Below, piece by piece: positions 33,313 to 41,826 of a stretch of 64,000 nucleotides of DNA (positions within the stretch are counted from its first letter, which is position 1; each line of letters begins with the position of its first letter). The notes below the pieces were generated by a model. It ran no database searches. It worked only from the letters and a program-made list of their open reading frames with translations, and was not told where the DNA came from. The stretch covers positions 3,789,501-3,853,500 of the forward strand of contig NZ_CP127173.1 of NCBI RefSeq assembly GCF_030264295.1, given 5' to 3'. A program made the translations under genes and the position numbers. The stretch is from Amycolatopsis nalaikhensis. Lineage in GTDB: Bacteria; Actinomycetota; Actinomycetes; Mycobacteriales; Pseudonocardiaceae.

Positions 33313-34557
33313 TCAGTCGACGAGTTCGATGCCCCGGGTTTCCGGGAGGCCGAGCAGCGCGAGTACGGCGATGCCGTAGCCGAGCGCGCCGAACACGATC
33401 GCGCCGCCCGCGCCGAGGAAGCCGACGATGGTCGGGAAGACCGCGCCGACCGCGCGCCCGAAGTTGTACGTGAAGCCTTGGCCGGTGCCGCGCAGCGCCG
33501 TCGGGTACAGCTCGGCCAGGAACGCGCCGAAGCCGCTGAAGATCGCCGACATCGAGAAGCCGAGCGGGAAGCCGAGCACCAGCACGAGTCCGTTGGCGCC
33601 CTTGGGGATCTGCGTGTACGCGACGATCAGCGCGGCCGAGAGCAGCGCGAACGTCAGGAAGGTTTTCTTGCGGCCCATCAGGTCCGTGAGGTACCCGCCG
33701 CAGACGTAGCCGACGAAGGCGCCGGTGATGAGGAACGCGAGGTAACCGCCGGTGCCGATCACGGTCAGCTCGCGCGTCTTCTTCAGGTACGACGGCAGCC
33801 ACGTCGAGATTGTGTAGTAGCCGCCTTGGACGCCGGTGGCGAGCAGGGCGGCGAAGAACGTGGTGCGCAGGAGGTCGCCCTTGAAGATCTGCGTGAGCGT
33901 GCCCCTGGTGCGGGTCGCGACCCGGCGTTCCTCGGCGCGCGGCGCGTCCTGCACGCTCTTGCGCACCCACAGCACGAGCAGCGCCGGGATGACGCCGGTC
34001 CAGAACATGATCCGCCAGGCGACGTCGTCGCTCGCGACGCTGAACACGACGGTGTAGACGATCACCGACAGGCCCCAGCCGACCGCCCACGCGCTCTGCA
34101 CGAACGCGACGGTCCGGCCGCGGTACTTGGCCTGCGAATACTCGGCGACCAGCGCGGCGCCCGCCGCCCACTCGCCGCCGAAGCCCAGGCCCTGCAGGGC
34201 GCGGAAGATCAGCAGGGTCTCGAAGTTCGGCGCGAACCCGCAGAGCACGGTGAAGATCGTGTACATCGCGATGGTGATCTGGAGCGTGCGGACGCGGCCG
34301 ATCCGATCGGCCAGCATGCCCGCGCCGACGCCGCCGACGGCCGAGACGACCAGCGTCGTCGTGCCGAGCAGCCCGGCTTCCCCGCTGGAGATGCCGAAGT
34401 ACGCGGTGATCGCGGCCAGGCCGAGCGGCAGGGTCTGGTAGTCGAACGAGTCGAGGCCGTAGCCGCCGAACGCGCCCAGGAAGGCGCGGCGCCCCCGTTT
34501 GCCGAGCGTGCGGAACCAGTCGAACGGCCGGGCTTCGGTAGCTGTAGTCGCAGTCAT
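33313..34557 (-). CDS. MFS transporter (aromatic acid/metabolite:H+ symporter type)
   Basis: A 414-residue, 12-span major facilitator. The loop 2-3 motif is GMLADRIGRVRTLQ and the loop 8-9 motif is YLTDLMGRKKTF. FGGYGLDSFDYQTLPLGL in helix 1 and QGLGFGGEWAAGAALVAEY match the sialate/aromatic acid (AAHS/SHS) symporters. ATG at 34557 follows GGAGGTG; the frame continues to 34626 without a ribosome site. It likely imports the acid handled by the downstream hydro-lyase and PxpABC. Confidence 0.88.
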   Translation of the reverse strand: MTATTATEARPFDWFRTLGKRGRRAFLGAFGGYGLDSFDYQTLPLGLAAITAYFGISSGEAGLLGTTTLVVSAVGGVGAGMLADRIGRVRTLQITIAMYTIFTVLCGFAPNFETLLIFRALQGLGFGGEWAAGAALVAEYSQAKYRGRTVAFVQSAWAVGWGLSVIVYTVVFSVASDDVAWRIMFWTGVIPALLVLWVRKSVQDAPRAEERRVATRTRGTLTQIFKGDLLRTTFFAALLATGVQGGYYTISTWLPSYLKKTRELTVIGTGGYLAFLITGAFVGYVCGGYLTDLMGRKKTFLTFALLSAALIVAYTQIPKGANGLVLVLGFPLGFSMSAIFSGFGAFLAELYPTALRGTGQGFTYNFGRAVGAVFPTIVGFLGAGGAIVFGALGYGIAVLALLGLPETRGIELVD

Positions 34558-34596
34558 GGGCACCTCCTGGCCAGTGTCTCTCATCGTGGCGTGACT

Positions 34597-34655
34597 CACA
34601 CGGTAGGGATCGTTGAACAATTCCACAAGACGGCAATTGGATCGTCCCCTGTGTG
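34597..34655. promoter_or_regulatory. Candidate GntR operator between MFS and GntR genes
   Basis: Outer CACAC (34597-34601) and GTGTG (34651-34655) flank an AT-rich centre with ACAATT and CAATTG blocks and matching GGGATCG/GGATCG elements. The symmetry is imperfect. The divergent layout of regulator and transport genes makes an operator here likely. Confidence 0.3.
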
Positions 34656-35396
34656 ACGGGTACCATCGTCACCGTGGTCATCGAAGACAGCGGAGTACCC
34701 GATCTGGCGGCCGACCGGGGCCTGGTCAGCCGCAAGAGCACGGCCGAGCGGGTCGCCGGCGTGCTGCGCAAGCGCATCGCGGAGGGCTACTTCCTGCCCG
34801 GCGGCCGGCTGTCGGAGCAGGACATCGGCAACGCGCTCGGCGTCTCGCGCAACACGCTCCGCGAGGCGTTCCGGCTGCTCACGCACGAGCGGCTGGTGAC
34901 CCACGAGCTCAACCGCGGCGTCTTCGTCCGCATCCCGAGCGTCGAGGACGTCGTCGACATCTACCGCGTCCGCAAGATCATCGAATGCGCGGCGGTCCGC
35001 GGCGTCACGGCGAAGCCTTCGTCGTTCGCGCGGATCAAGGAGAAGGTCGAGATCGGCGACGAAGCCGCGCGCAGCGGCAACTGGAAGGACCTCGGCACCG
35101 CGAACGTCTGGTTCCACCAGGAGCTGGCCGCGCTGTCGGGCAGCGAGCGCGTCAACGAGCTGGTCGGCAGGCTGACCGCCGAGCTGCGGCTGGTCTTCCA
35201 CATCATGGCCGAGCCGCGGCGGTTCCACGAGCGGTACCTGCCGCGCAACCACGAGATCCTCGACCGCCTCGAGGCCGGTGACGGACCGGGCGCGGAGCAG
35301 CTGCTGATGAAGTACCTGGAGGACGCCGAGGAGCAGCTGGTCGGCGCGTACGCCGATCGCGCGGAGGCGGCCCGGGCGGCGGTCGCGGCGGACTAG
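34653..35396 (+). CDS. GntR-family regulator (FCD subgroup)
   Basis: A 247-residue regulator. The winged helix covers about residues 30-95 (LRKRIAEGYFLPGGRLSEQD, GVSRNTLREAFRLL), and an FCD helical ligand domain follows (FHQELAALSGSERVNEL, with His residues typical of the metal site). GTG at 34653 was taken; GTG at 34674 is possible. It is divergent from the MFS-hydrolyase-pxpABC operon, which it probably represses until the substrate is present. A perfect hairpin terminates it. Confidence 0.9.
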   Translation: MTGTIVTVVIEDSGVPDLAADRGLVSRKSTAERVAGVLRKRIAEGYFLPGGRLSEQDIGNALGVSRNTLREAFRLLTHERLVTHELNRGVFVRIPSVEDVVDIYRVRKIIECAAVRGVTAKPSSFARIKEKVEIGDEAARSGNWKDLGTANVWFHQELAALSGSERVNELVGRLTAELRLVFHIMAEPRRFHERYLPRNHEILDRLEAGDGPGAEQLLMKYLEDAEEQLVGAYADRAEAARAAVAAD

Positions 35397-35565
35397 TGCC
35401 TCTTCGGGCATCCTCGACGTCCGGACGGGCCGAGCGCGAGCCGGAAGCGATCGCCGCTCGGTAACCTCGATGGGGTTTCGCCGCCGGAGACCCCCAGCGG
35501 CAGGCGGGACCACTCCGCTGCCGGGCCGGGGCCTCCCCAGTGCCGCGGCCCGGCAGCCCCGAACG

Positions 35566-35616
35566 CCGTGAAGGCCTCCTTACCGGCGTTCTTGCCGGGT
35601 AAGGAGGCCTTCACGG
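35566..35616. terminator. Bidirectional terminator with 19-bp perfect stem
   Basis: CCGTGAAGGCCTCCTTACC (35566-35584) pairs exactly with 35598-35616 across a 13-base loop. It lies between the convergent ends of the GntR gene (35396) and the GH18 gene (35627). The rest of the 230-bp gap shows only a short GGGGTTTCG hairpin. Confidence 0.75.
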
Positions 35617-35626
35617 TCTTTCGGGG

Positions 35627-36988
35627 TCAGCCTGCGTAGCGCGCGAAGATCCGCGTGAAGTCCCACGCCTGCTGGGAAACCCCGGAACACGTGTCGTTGT
35701 TCGGGTACGCCCCGGGGCAGGGGCGGTCGCGGTTCGCCGACCAGAACGTCAACCGGGCCAGGTGGTGCGTGTTCGCGTAGCCCAGGATGGTGGTGAAGTC
35801 GTTGAGCGTGACCGTCTCGTTGTTGTCGGTGATGCCGTTCATCGACGAGATGCCCATGTGCCGGTAGGCCGTGTCGTCGTCGTAGCCGTACGCGCTCTTG
35901 ACGACGTTCTTGAGGCCCTCGGCCGCCCGCTGCGTCAGCGTGCCCATGTTCTGGCCGGCGCCACCGAAGTCGAACGGCATGATCACCCAGCCGTCGACCG
36001 TGAGGCCCGACGCGGCCGCGCGGTTGACCAGGCTGTTGTCCGGACCCGACTGGCCGGTGCCGAAGGTGACGTAGATCTTGATGCCCGGGTTGTTCGCCCG
36101 CACCGTCTTCAGCGCGTCGACCGTGCGCTGCTGCACCGTCGCGTTGCTGTAGGCGTCGGCCTCGATGTCGATGTCGATCGCCTTGAGGCCGTAGGCGTTG
36201 ATCACCTTCTGGTAGCCCGCCGCCAGCTCGCCCGCGCTGCCGCACGACGACTCCAGCTTGTTGCCGGAGTAGCCGCCGAACGACGGGATGACGTCGCCGC
36301 CGCCCGCGCGGATGGTGTTGATCGTGTTCTGGTCGACGCCGCCGGTGAGCGCCCGGCCGCCGTCCCACTGCGGGTTGCAGTAGCCGTTGGAGAGGATGAA
36401 CGCCAGCGTGAACCACTTGACGCCGGTGGCGCTCATGATCGTCGACGGGTTCGGCGGGTCGCCCCAGCCGTTGTAGAGGTAGGGCGCGACGGCCATCGCG
36501 CCCGGCCCGGTCGGCGGCGGCGTCGTGCCGCCGGACGGGAGCGTCCACTGCTGGTTGGCCGTGCTCGCGCACGTCCAGATCTGCAGCCGGGTGCCGTTCG
36601 CGCTGGAGTTGCCGGTGGCGTCGAGGCACTTGCCGGACCCGGAGTTGACCAGGTTCTTCGCCGCGTTCGCCGCCCACTTCTGGGCGCCGGAGCCGTTGCA
36701 GTCCCAGAGCTGGATCTGCGTGCCGTTCGCGGTGCCCGCGCTGGTGACGTCCATGCACTTGCCCAGCGCCTGCAGGGATCCGTCGCCGCCGACTGTCCAC
36801 TGTTGAGCGTTGGTGCCGTTGCAGTCGTAGAGCTGGACCGCTGTTCCGTTGGCGGTGTTCGCACCGGCGACGTCGACGCACTTGCCGCCGATGCCGGTGA
36901 TCGGGCCGGTCGCCGCCTGCGCGACGCCCGGCGCGAGCACCAGGGCCGACGCGGCGACGAGCGCGCCGAACGCTGCTGTCATCTTCAT
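35627..36988 (-). CDS. Secreted GH18 chitinase-like enzyme with N-terminal ricin-B lectin
   Basis: A 453-residue secreted protein: signal peptide 1-26, ricin-type beta-trefoil lectin at about 28-150 with repeated QxW motifs (AQQW, AQKW, NQQW), a Pro/Thr linker (TTPPPTGPG), then a GH18 barrel (MAVAPYLYNGWGDPP...). The catalytic DxDxE is DIDIE at 272-276. Chitinases of this type cleave beta-1,4-GlcNAc chains with Glu276 as acid. Its ATG overlaps the GH30 stop (ATGA), so it is the last gene of a three-gene operon. The lectin is N-terminal here but C-terminal in the three other hydrolases. Confidence 0.88.
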   Translation of the reverse strand: MKMTAAFGALVAASALVLAPGVAQAATGPITGIGGKCVDVAGANTANGTAVQLYDCNGTNAQQWTVGGDGSLQALGKCMDVTSAGTANGTQIQLWDCNGSGAQKWAANAAKNLVNSGSGKCLDATGNSSANGTRLQIWTCASTANQQWTLPSGGTTPPPTGPGAMAVAPYLYNGWGDPPNPSTIMSATGVKWFTLAFILSNGYCNPQWDGGRALTGGVDQNTINTIRAGGGDVIPSFGGYSGNKLESSCGSAGELAAGYQKVINAYGLKAIDIDIEADAYSNATVQQRTVDALKTVRANNPGIKIYVTFGTGQSGPDNSLVNRAAASGLTVDGWVIMPFDFGGAGQNMGTLTQRAAEGLKNVVKSAYGYDDDTAYRHMGISSMNGITDNNETVTLNDFTTILGYANTHHLARLTFWSANRDRPCPGAYPNNDTCSGVSQQAWDFTRIFARYAG

Positions 36989-38838
36989 GCGGGCACGTTC
37001 CACTTCTGGTTGGCGGCGCCGGTGCAGGTCCAGATCTGCAGCCGGGTGCCGTTGGCGCTGGAGTTGCCGGTCGCGTCGACGCACTTGTTCGAGCCCGCGC
37101 CGACGATGTCCTTGGCCGCGGTGGCCGCCCACCGCTGGTTGGCCGTGCCGCCGCAGTCCCAGAGCTGCAGCTGCGCACCGTCCGCTGTGGACTGACCGGT
37201 GACGTCGAGGCACTTGCCGAGCGCGCGGATCGTGCCGTCGGTGCCGAGGGTCCACTGCTGGGCGTTCGAACCGTTGCAGTCGTAGAGCTGGACCGCGGTG
37301 CCGTTGGCGCTGTTGGCGCCCGCGACGTCGACGCATTTGCCGCCGAGTCCGGTGATCGGGCCGGTCTTGCCGGTGGTGCCGCCGGTGCCCTGGTTGCCGC
37401 TCCAGGTGAACGTCGCCGACGTGTGGCCGGGCAGGGTGTAGGTGAACGACGAGTTGCCCCAGTTCACCCGCACGCTCTGGTTGCCCGTGCTGGAGTTGTA
37501 CGCGATCAGCGCCTTCGAGCCGTCCGGGTTCTTCCAGGCGACGTTGCGCACGGTCGAGTTGTCGTTCGAGTCGATCCGGTACGCGCCCGGCTTCACGAAC
37601 TTCGTCAGGTGACCCATCGTGTAGTACTCGACGGTGTAGTCGACCTGCCCGCTGCGCGAGTCTCCGTTGTGGACGGTGATCAGGCCGGTGCAGGTGCCGC
37701 AGCCGCCGTTGTGCGGGCCCATGTTCTGGTCGACGGCGAGGCTCCACTTGACGAAGCTCTTCGACCAGTTCCGGGTGTAGTCCACGATGTTGTTCATGTC
37801 CTCGGCCTGCTGGTTCGAGATCCAGGTGCCGCCGGAGTGCTCGGTCGAGTAGGCGTTGACGTTCGGGTACTGGTTGTGGACGGTCGTCTGCTGCGCGATG
37901 TTGCCGCCGTAGCCGTGCCAGGCCACGCCACCGAAGTTCGGGTGGTTCCGAATGGCCGAATCGTCCATCGTGGGCGCGCCGTAGGAGGCGTAGGTGTCCC
38001 AGTTCCAGTCGAGCGCGAGGACCTTTGTGGACAGACCGGCGTTCTGGAGCGCGGGCAGGAGGTTGTTCTTCGCGAAGTACGCCAGCCCGGCGCCGTTCCA
38101 GTTGGTCGACGGGTAGCTCGCGCAGCACGTCGGCTCGTTCTGCATCGAGACGTAGTCGATCGGCACGCCCGCGGCCTGGTAGGCCTGGAGGTACTTGACG
38201 AAGTACTGCGCGTAGGCGGGGTAGTACTGCGATTCGACCCAGCCGAGCAGGTAGCTGTCGTTGTCCTTCATCCACGGCGGCGCGCTCCACGGCGACGCCA
38301 TCACCTTGGCCTGCGGGTTGAGCTGCTTGGCCTGCTTGGTCAGCGGCAGGACGTCGGCCTGGTCGTGCGCGATGGAGAAGTGCGTCAGGTTCGGGTCGGT
38401 CTGCCCGGCGGGCATGTCGTCGAACGTGTAGCTGTAGCGGGCCAGGTCGGACGCGCCGAGCGGGTTGCGGATGAAGCTCAGCCCGATGCCGCTGTTCGGG
38501 TCGAACAGCTTGCGCATCGTGTCGTCCCGCGTGGCTTGGGACAACGCGCCACTCGAGTTCATCAGCCACGCGGCGGTGTCCGTGAAGGACGCTCCGCCGC
38601 CCTCGAACTGTTGGTAGGTGGTGTTTTCGTTGACGTTGATGGTCACGCCGCCGGTGCCGGTGCCGGAGGCGAACGTGACCGGCGTCTGCGGCTGGAGGCC
38701 GCGGGTGACGGTGCGGCCGCCGGAGTCGCTGGTCGTGGTGAGCCAGACGTTGACCGTCTCGCCCGCGGCCTGCGCGGGCGCCGCGAACGTGGCCGCGGCG
38801 AGCGCGGTCACGCCGAGCAGGGTGAGCAGTTTCCTCAT
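36985..38838 (-). CDS. Secreted GH30 glucanase with C-terminal ricin-B lectin
   Basis: A 617-residue secreted enzyme: signal peptide 1-24, a GH30 clan-A barrel with its side beta-domain (about 26-475), and a beta-trefoil lectin (about 490-617). The acid/base is Glu235 (SMQNEPTCCAS) and the nucleophile is Glu333 (AYSTEHSGGTW). Features such as GGGASFTDTAAWLM and SPWSAPPWMK place it near the beta-1,6-glucanase/glucosylceramidase subfamilies; beta-1,6-glucan of fungal walls is the likely target. It is coupled by ATGA overlaps to the genes on both sides. Confidence 0.88.
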   Translation of the reverse strand: MRKLLTLLGVTALAAATFAAPAQAAGETVNVWLTTTSDSGGRTVTRGLQPQTPVTFASGTGTGGVTINVNENTTYQQFEGGGASFTDTAAWLMNSSGALSQATRDDTMRKLFDPNSGIGLSFIRNPLGASDLARYSYTFDDMPAGQTDPNLTHFSIAHDQADVLPLTKQAKQLNPQAKVMASPWSAPPWMKDNDSYLLGWVESQYYPAYAQYFVKYLQAYQAAGVPIDYVSMQNEPTCCASYPSTNWNGAGLAYFAKNNLLPALQNAGLSTKVLALDWNWDTYASYGAPTMDDSAIRNHPNFGGVAWHGYGGNIAQQTTVHNQYPNVNAYSTEHSGGTWISNQQAEDMNNIVDYTRNWSKSFVKWSLAVDQNMGPHNGGCGTCTGLITVHNGDSRSGQVDYTVEYYTMGHLTKFVKPGAYRIDSNDNSTVRNVAWKNPDGSKALIAYNSSTGNQSVRVNWGNSSFTYTLPGHTSATFTWSGNQGTGGTTGKTGPITGLGGKCVDVAGANSANGTAVQLYDCNGSNAQQWTLGTDGTIRALGKCLDVTGQSTADGAQLQLWDCGGTANQRWAATAAKDIVGAGSNKCVDATGNSSANGTRLQIWTCTGAANQKWNVPA

Positions 38839-39902
38839 GGGAGCGTCCACTTCTGGTTCAGGCCGGTCCCGCAGGTCCAGATCTGGAGCCGGGTCCCGTT
38901 GGCGCTGGAGTTGCCGGTGGCGTCGAGGCACTTGCCGGAGCCGGTGTTGACGAGGTTCTGCGATCCGTTCGCCGTCCACTTCTGGGCGTTGGAGCCGTTG
39001 CAGTCCCAGAGCTGCGTCGGCGTGCCGTTCGTCGTGCCCGCACTGGTGACGTCGAGGCACTTGCCGAGCGCGCGGATGGTGCCGTCGCTGCCGACTGTCC
39101 ACTGTTGAGCGTTGGTGCCGTTGCAGTCGTAGAGCTGGACGGCGGTGCCGTTGGAAGCGTTTGCTCCGGCGACGTCGACGCACTTGCCGCCGATGCCCGT
39201 GATCGGTCCGGTGTGCTGCGTGGGCGGCGTCGTGGTGCCGCCGACGAACTGCGTCGCGACCTGCTCGCCGAGGCTCACGGCGTTGGCGTGGTTCTCGATC
39301 GGGTCGACGTGCGTGTTCGGGAACACGATGTACGTCACCGGACCCTCGGTGCCGCCGTTCTTCGGGTCGGGGTTGATGCCGAGGCTGACGGCGGTGGCGT
39401 AGGACGCCTCGCCGATGATGCTCGTCGGGCCGGTGTCGCCGACCACGGCGTAGGTGACCTGGTTGTTGTAGATCACCGCCACGACCGAGCCGCCGTCGAT
39501 GCCGTAGTTGCGGTAGTCCCAGGTGGACGTCGGTTGGGGAAGGACCACATAGGGCAGTTGCGCCGCGTTGAGCGGCTGGTCGGTCGAGGTGTGGAAAGCG
39601 GTGTCGGGGTAGAAGCAGCAGTCGGTGTTCTCGTTGCACTGCGTGGTGCGGACGCCGTCGCAGTCGATGTCCATGTCGGCCTTGAAGAAGACCGCGCCGT
39701 TCGCCTGGCAGACGGGCACGGTGGCCGCGCCGCCTTCGTCGTAGGAGTACTTGCCGTTCGAAATCTGTTGGCAGGACGTCGTCTTCGCGAGCAGCTGGCT
39801 CGCCGACGGGCCCGCTTCGACCGCCGCCTGGGCGGAGCCGGTGGTCAGGTAAGAAAGCGCTAACAGGGCGCACCCCATTAGCGCGACGAGGAATCGCCGC
39901 AC
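38835..39902 (-). CDS. Secreted GH75 chitosanase with C-terminal ricin-B lectin
   Basis: A 355-residue secreted protein: signal peptide about 1-27, GH75 domain about 28-215, lectin about 225-355. FFKADMDIDCDG (72-83) is the family hallmark, and Asp156 and Glu165 (AVVGDTGPTSIIGEAS) fit the catalytic pair. GH75 enzymes cleave chitosan and are best known from fungi and actinomycetes. GTG at 39902 follows AGGAGA. It is the first gene of the chitosanase-GH30-GH18 operon. A linker with TTTPPTQ joins the domains. Confidence 0.88.
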   Translation of the reverse strand: MRRFLVALMGCALLALSYLTTGSAQAAVEAGPSASQLLAKTTSCQQISNGKYSYDEGGAATVPVCQANGAVFFKADMDIDCDGVRTTQCNENTDCCFYPDTAFHTSTDQPLNAAQLPYVVLPQPTSTWDYRNYGIDGGSVVAVIYNNQVTYAVVGDTGPTSIIGEASYATAVSLGINPDPKNGGTEGPVTYIVFPNTHVDPIENHANAVSLGEQVATQFVGGTTTPPTQHTGPITGIGGKCVDVAGANASNGTAVQLYDCNGTNAQQWTVGSDGTIRALGKCLDVTSAGTTNGTPTQLWDCNGSNAQKWTANGSQNLVNTGSGKCLDATGNSSANGTRLQIWTCGTGLNQKWTLP

Positions 39903-39927
39903 TTCGGTTCTCCTGTGGGGTAAGGGG

Positions 39928-39971
39928 TCGTGAGTGGATAACAGTGTTAGAACACTGTTATCCACTCACGA
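39928..39971. repeat. 44-bp perfect palindrome (hairpin family copy 3)
   Basis: Outer arms TCGTGAGTG/CACTCACGA and the TTAGAA centre are as in copies 1 and 2, but the inner stem is GATAACAGTG paired with CACTGTTATC, unrelated to the inner stem of copy 1. Both arms have changed together so pairing is perfect. It lies 10 bp after the GH16 stop and upstream of the chitosanase gene, separating two minus-strand units. Confidence 0.9.
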
Positions 39972-39981
39972 GGGGGTGGCG

Positions 39982-41196
39982 TCAGGGAGTGGTCCACTTC
40001 TGGTTGGCCGTGCCGGCGCAGGTCCAGATCTGCAGCCGGGTGCCGTTCGCGGAGCTGTTCCCGGTCGCGTCGAGGCACTTGTTCGCGTTGGGGTTCACGA
40101 TGTCGTGCGCCGCGGTGACGACCCACTGCTGCGCACCGGTTCCGTTGCAGTCGTAGAGCTGCACGGGTGTCCCGTCGGCGGTGCCGGCGGCGGCGACGTC
40201 CATGCACTTGCCGAGGGCGCGGATGGTGCCGTCGGTGCCGATGGTCCAGCTCTGCGCGGCGTTGCCGTTGCAGTCGGTGATCTGGATGGGCGTGCCGTTG
40301 GCGGTGTTCGCGCCGGCGACGTCGACGCACTTGCCGCCGATGCCGGTGATGGTGCCGGTCCGGCCGCTGCCGCCGCCCGAGGTGCTGGTGACGTGCACGT
40401 AGTCGACGACCAGCTGCTGCGGGAAGACGGTGCTGCTGTTGGGATCGCCGGGCCAGTACCCGCCGACGGCGAGGTTGAGGATGAGGAAGAAGTTGTGGTC
40501 GTAGACCCAGCGGTTGCCGTTCAGGTCGGACGGCGTGCGGGTCTGGTAGAGGTTGCCGTCGACGTACCACTTGATCTGGTTGGGCGCCCAGTCGATGGCG
40601 TAGGTGTGGAAGTCGTCGGAGAAGTTCGGGCCGGAGTAGGCGGCGCCGATGCCACCGGAGCCGGAGTAGCCGGGGCCGTGGATGGTGCCGTGCACGGTGT
40701 TCGGCTCGAACCCGACGTTCTCCATGATGTCGATCTCGCCGTCGGTGGGCCAGTTGCCGCCGCCGAGCATCCAGAAGGCGGGCCACATGCCTTGGCCGCG
40801 CGGGAGTTTCATGCGGGTTTCGAAGTGGCCGTAGGCCTGGCTGAACTTGCCGGCGGTGTTGAGCCGCGCGGAGGTGTACTCGCAGCGGCCGTACCAGCAG
40901 TTGTAGTTGCCGGGGTTCTCTTTCTTGGCGGTGATGACGAGGTGGCCCTGGCCGTCGAGCTGGGCGTTGTTGGTGCCGGAGGTGTAGTACTGCCGCTCGT
41001 GGTTGTTGACGTTGTCACCGGTTTCGAGCAGCCACTTCGACCCGTCGACGGCGGCGCCGGCGGGGCCGTTGAAGTCATCGGTGAAGGTGGCCGCGGCTTC
41101 GGCGGCCGGCGCGGTCAGGGCTTGCTGCCCGAGGACGAGCAGCGAGCAGGCGGCGAAGAGCGCCGCCCATCTCTTGCGGAATTTCGAGGTGGACAT
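39982..41196 (-). CDS. Secreted GH16 beta-1,3-glucanase with C-terminal ricin-B lectin
   Basis: A 404-residue secreted enzyme: signal peptide 1-36, a GH16 jelly roll with the catalytic DGEIDIMEN at 152-160 (Glu154, Asp156, Glu159), a Gly/Ser linker and a beta-trefoil lectin (about 280-404). The sequence HGTIHGPGYSG and the DFHTYAIDWAPNQIKWYVDG strand are typical of laminarinases. It cleaves beta-1,3-glucan, the main fungal wall glucan. ATG at 41196. A promoter and a 23-bp palindrome lie about 150-195 bp upstream. A hairpin terminates it. Confidence 0.92.
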   Translation of the reverse strand: MSTSKFRKRWAALFAACSLLVLGQQALTAPAAEAAATFTDDFNGPAGAAVDGSKWLLETGDNVNNHERQYYTSGTNNAQLDGQGHLVITAKKENPGNYNCWYGRCEYTSARLNTAGKFSQAYGHFETRMKLPRGQGMWPAFWMLGGGNWPTDGEIDIMENVGFEPNTVHGTIHGPGYSGSGGIGAAYSGPNFSDDFHTYAIDWAPNQIKWYVDGNLYQTRTPSDLNGNRWVYDHNFFLILNLAVGGYWPGDPNSSTVFPQQLVVDYVHVTSTSGGGSGRTGTITGIGGKCVDVAGANTANGTPIQITDCNGNAAQSWTIGTDGTIRALGKCMDVAAAGTADGTPVQLYDCNGTGAQQWVVTAAHDIVNPNANKCLDATGNSSANGTRLQIWTCAGTANQKWTTP

Positions 41197-41341
41197 CGTT
41201 GTCGCCTCTCTCACCGTGGGGACCGGCGTTCCGCGCGCAGCACGAAACGCGGGAAGGGGAGGATGGACACGCATGCCGGGGCGGCGGCAGGCGTGCTTGG
41301 TACGGCCTCCGTGCCGGGGCGGGGTGGCGCGGGGGCGGGCG

Positions 41342-41364
41342 CTTTGTTGTGCCTGGCAACAAAG
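41342..41364. promoter_or_regulatory. 23-bp sugar-type operator at GH16 promoter
   Basis: CTTTGTTG (41342-41349) and CAACAAAG (41357-41364) form a perfect inverted repeat with 8-base arms and a 7-base spacer. It overlaps the -10 box and presumed start of a minus-strand promoter, the classic place for a repressor. LacI- or ROK-type regulators are candidates. Confidence 0.6.
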
Positions 41365-41391
41365 TATGCATGGTCCAGACAAGCCGGGCAA
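41363..41391 (-). promoter_or_regulatory. Minus-strand promoter of GH16 gene
   Basis: On the minus strand TTGCCC (41391-41386) and CATACT (41368-41363) are separated by 17 bp. The transcript would start near 41356, inside the operator, giving a leader of about 160 bases before the ATG at 41196. Confidence 0.5.
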
Positions 41392-41549
41392 CAGTCGGCC
41401 GGTCATTCTTTTTCAACCCGAATTAAGGGTGGGTGGGTTACCTCGCCCGGGTGGGGGAGGCTCGCTTGGGTCTCGCGTTCCCTGGCGGCTTGGTGGCGCC
41501 TTCCGGCTTTGCTGTCTTGGTTCGGTGGGTACGGGCTTGGGCGACCGGT

Positions 41550-41826
41550 GATCCACAGGTTGGTCGTGATGTGGACAGGTTCGGCTCGGGGTCGGGCTTT
41601 TGCGCGGTTCTGTCGGGGTGGGCCGATACGCTGGAGCGGGGTGGTTCCCCAGGGAGGGTGGGCCTCCGTTCGGGGGCCTGGGCTCGGGGCCTGGGCTCGC
41701 GGTCCACAGCCTGGTCGTGATGTGGACAGGTGCGGCTCCGGCCCGGGCTTTGCCCGGTTTTCGTCAGGGGCCGCCGATACGCTGAAGCGGGGGCATCCCC
41801 CGGGAGGGCGGGCTCTGCTCGGGGGC
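41550..41826. repeat. Imperfect tandem duplication of about 125 bp
   Basis: Copy A starts at 41550 and copy B at 41701. Both carry TGGTCGTGATGTGGACAGGT exactly (41561 and 41712), then GGGCTTT, CCGATACGCTG and AGCGGGG in the same order; about three quarters of positions agree by eye. Each begins with an inverted repeat TCCACA-N12-TGTGGA. The function is unknown. Confidence 0.65.
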
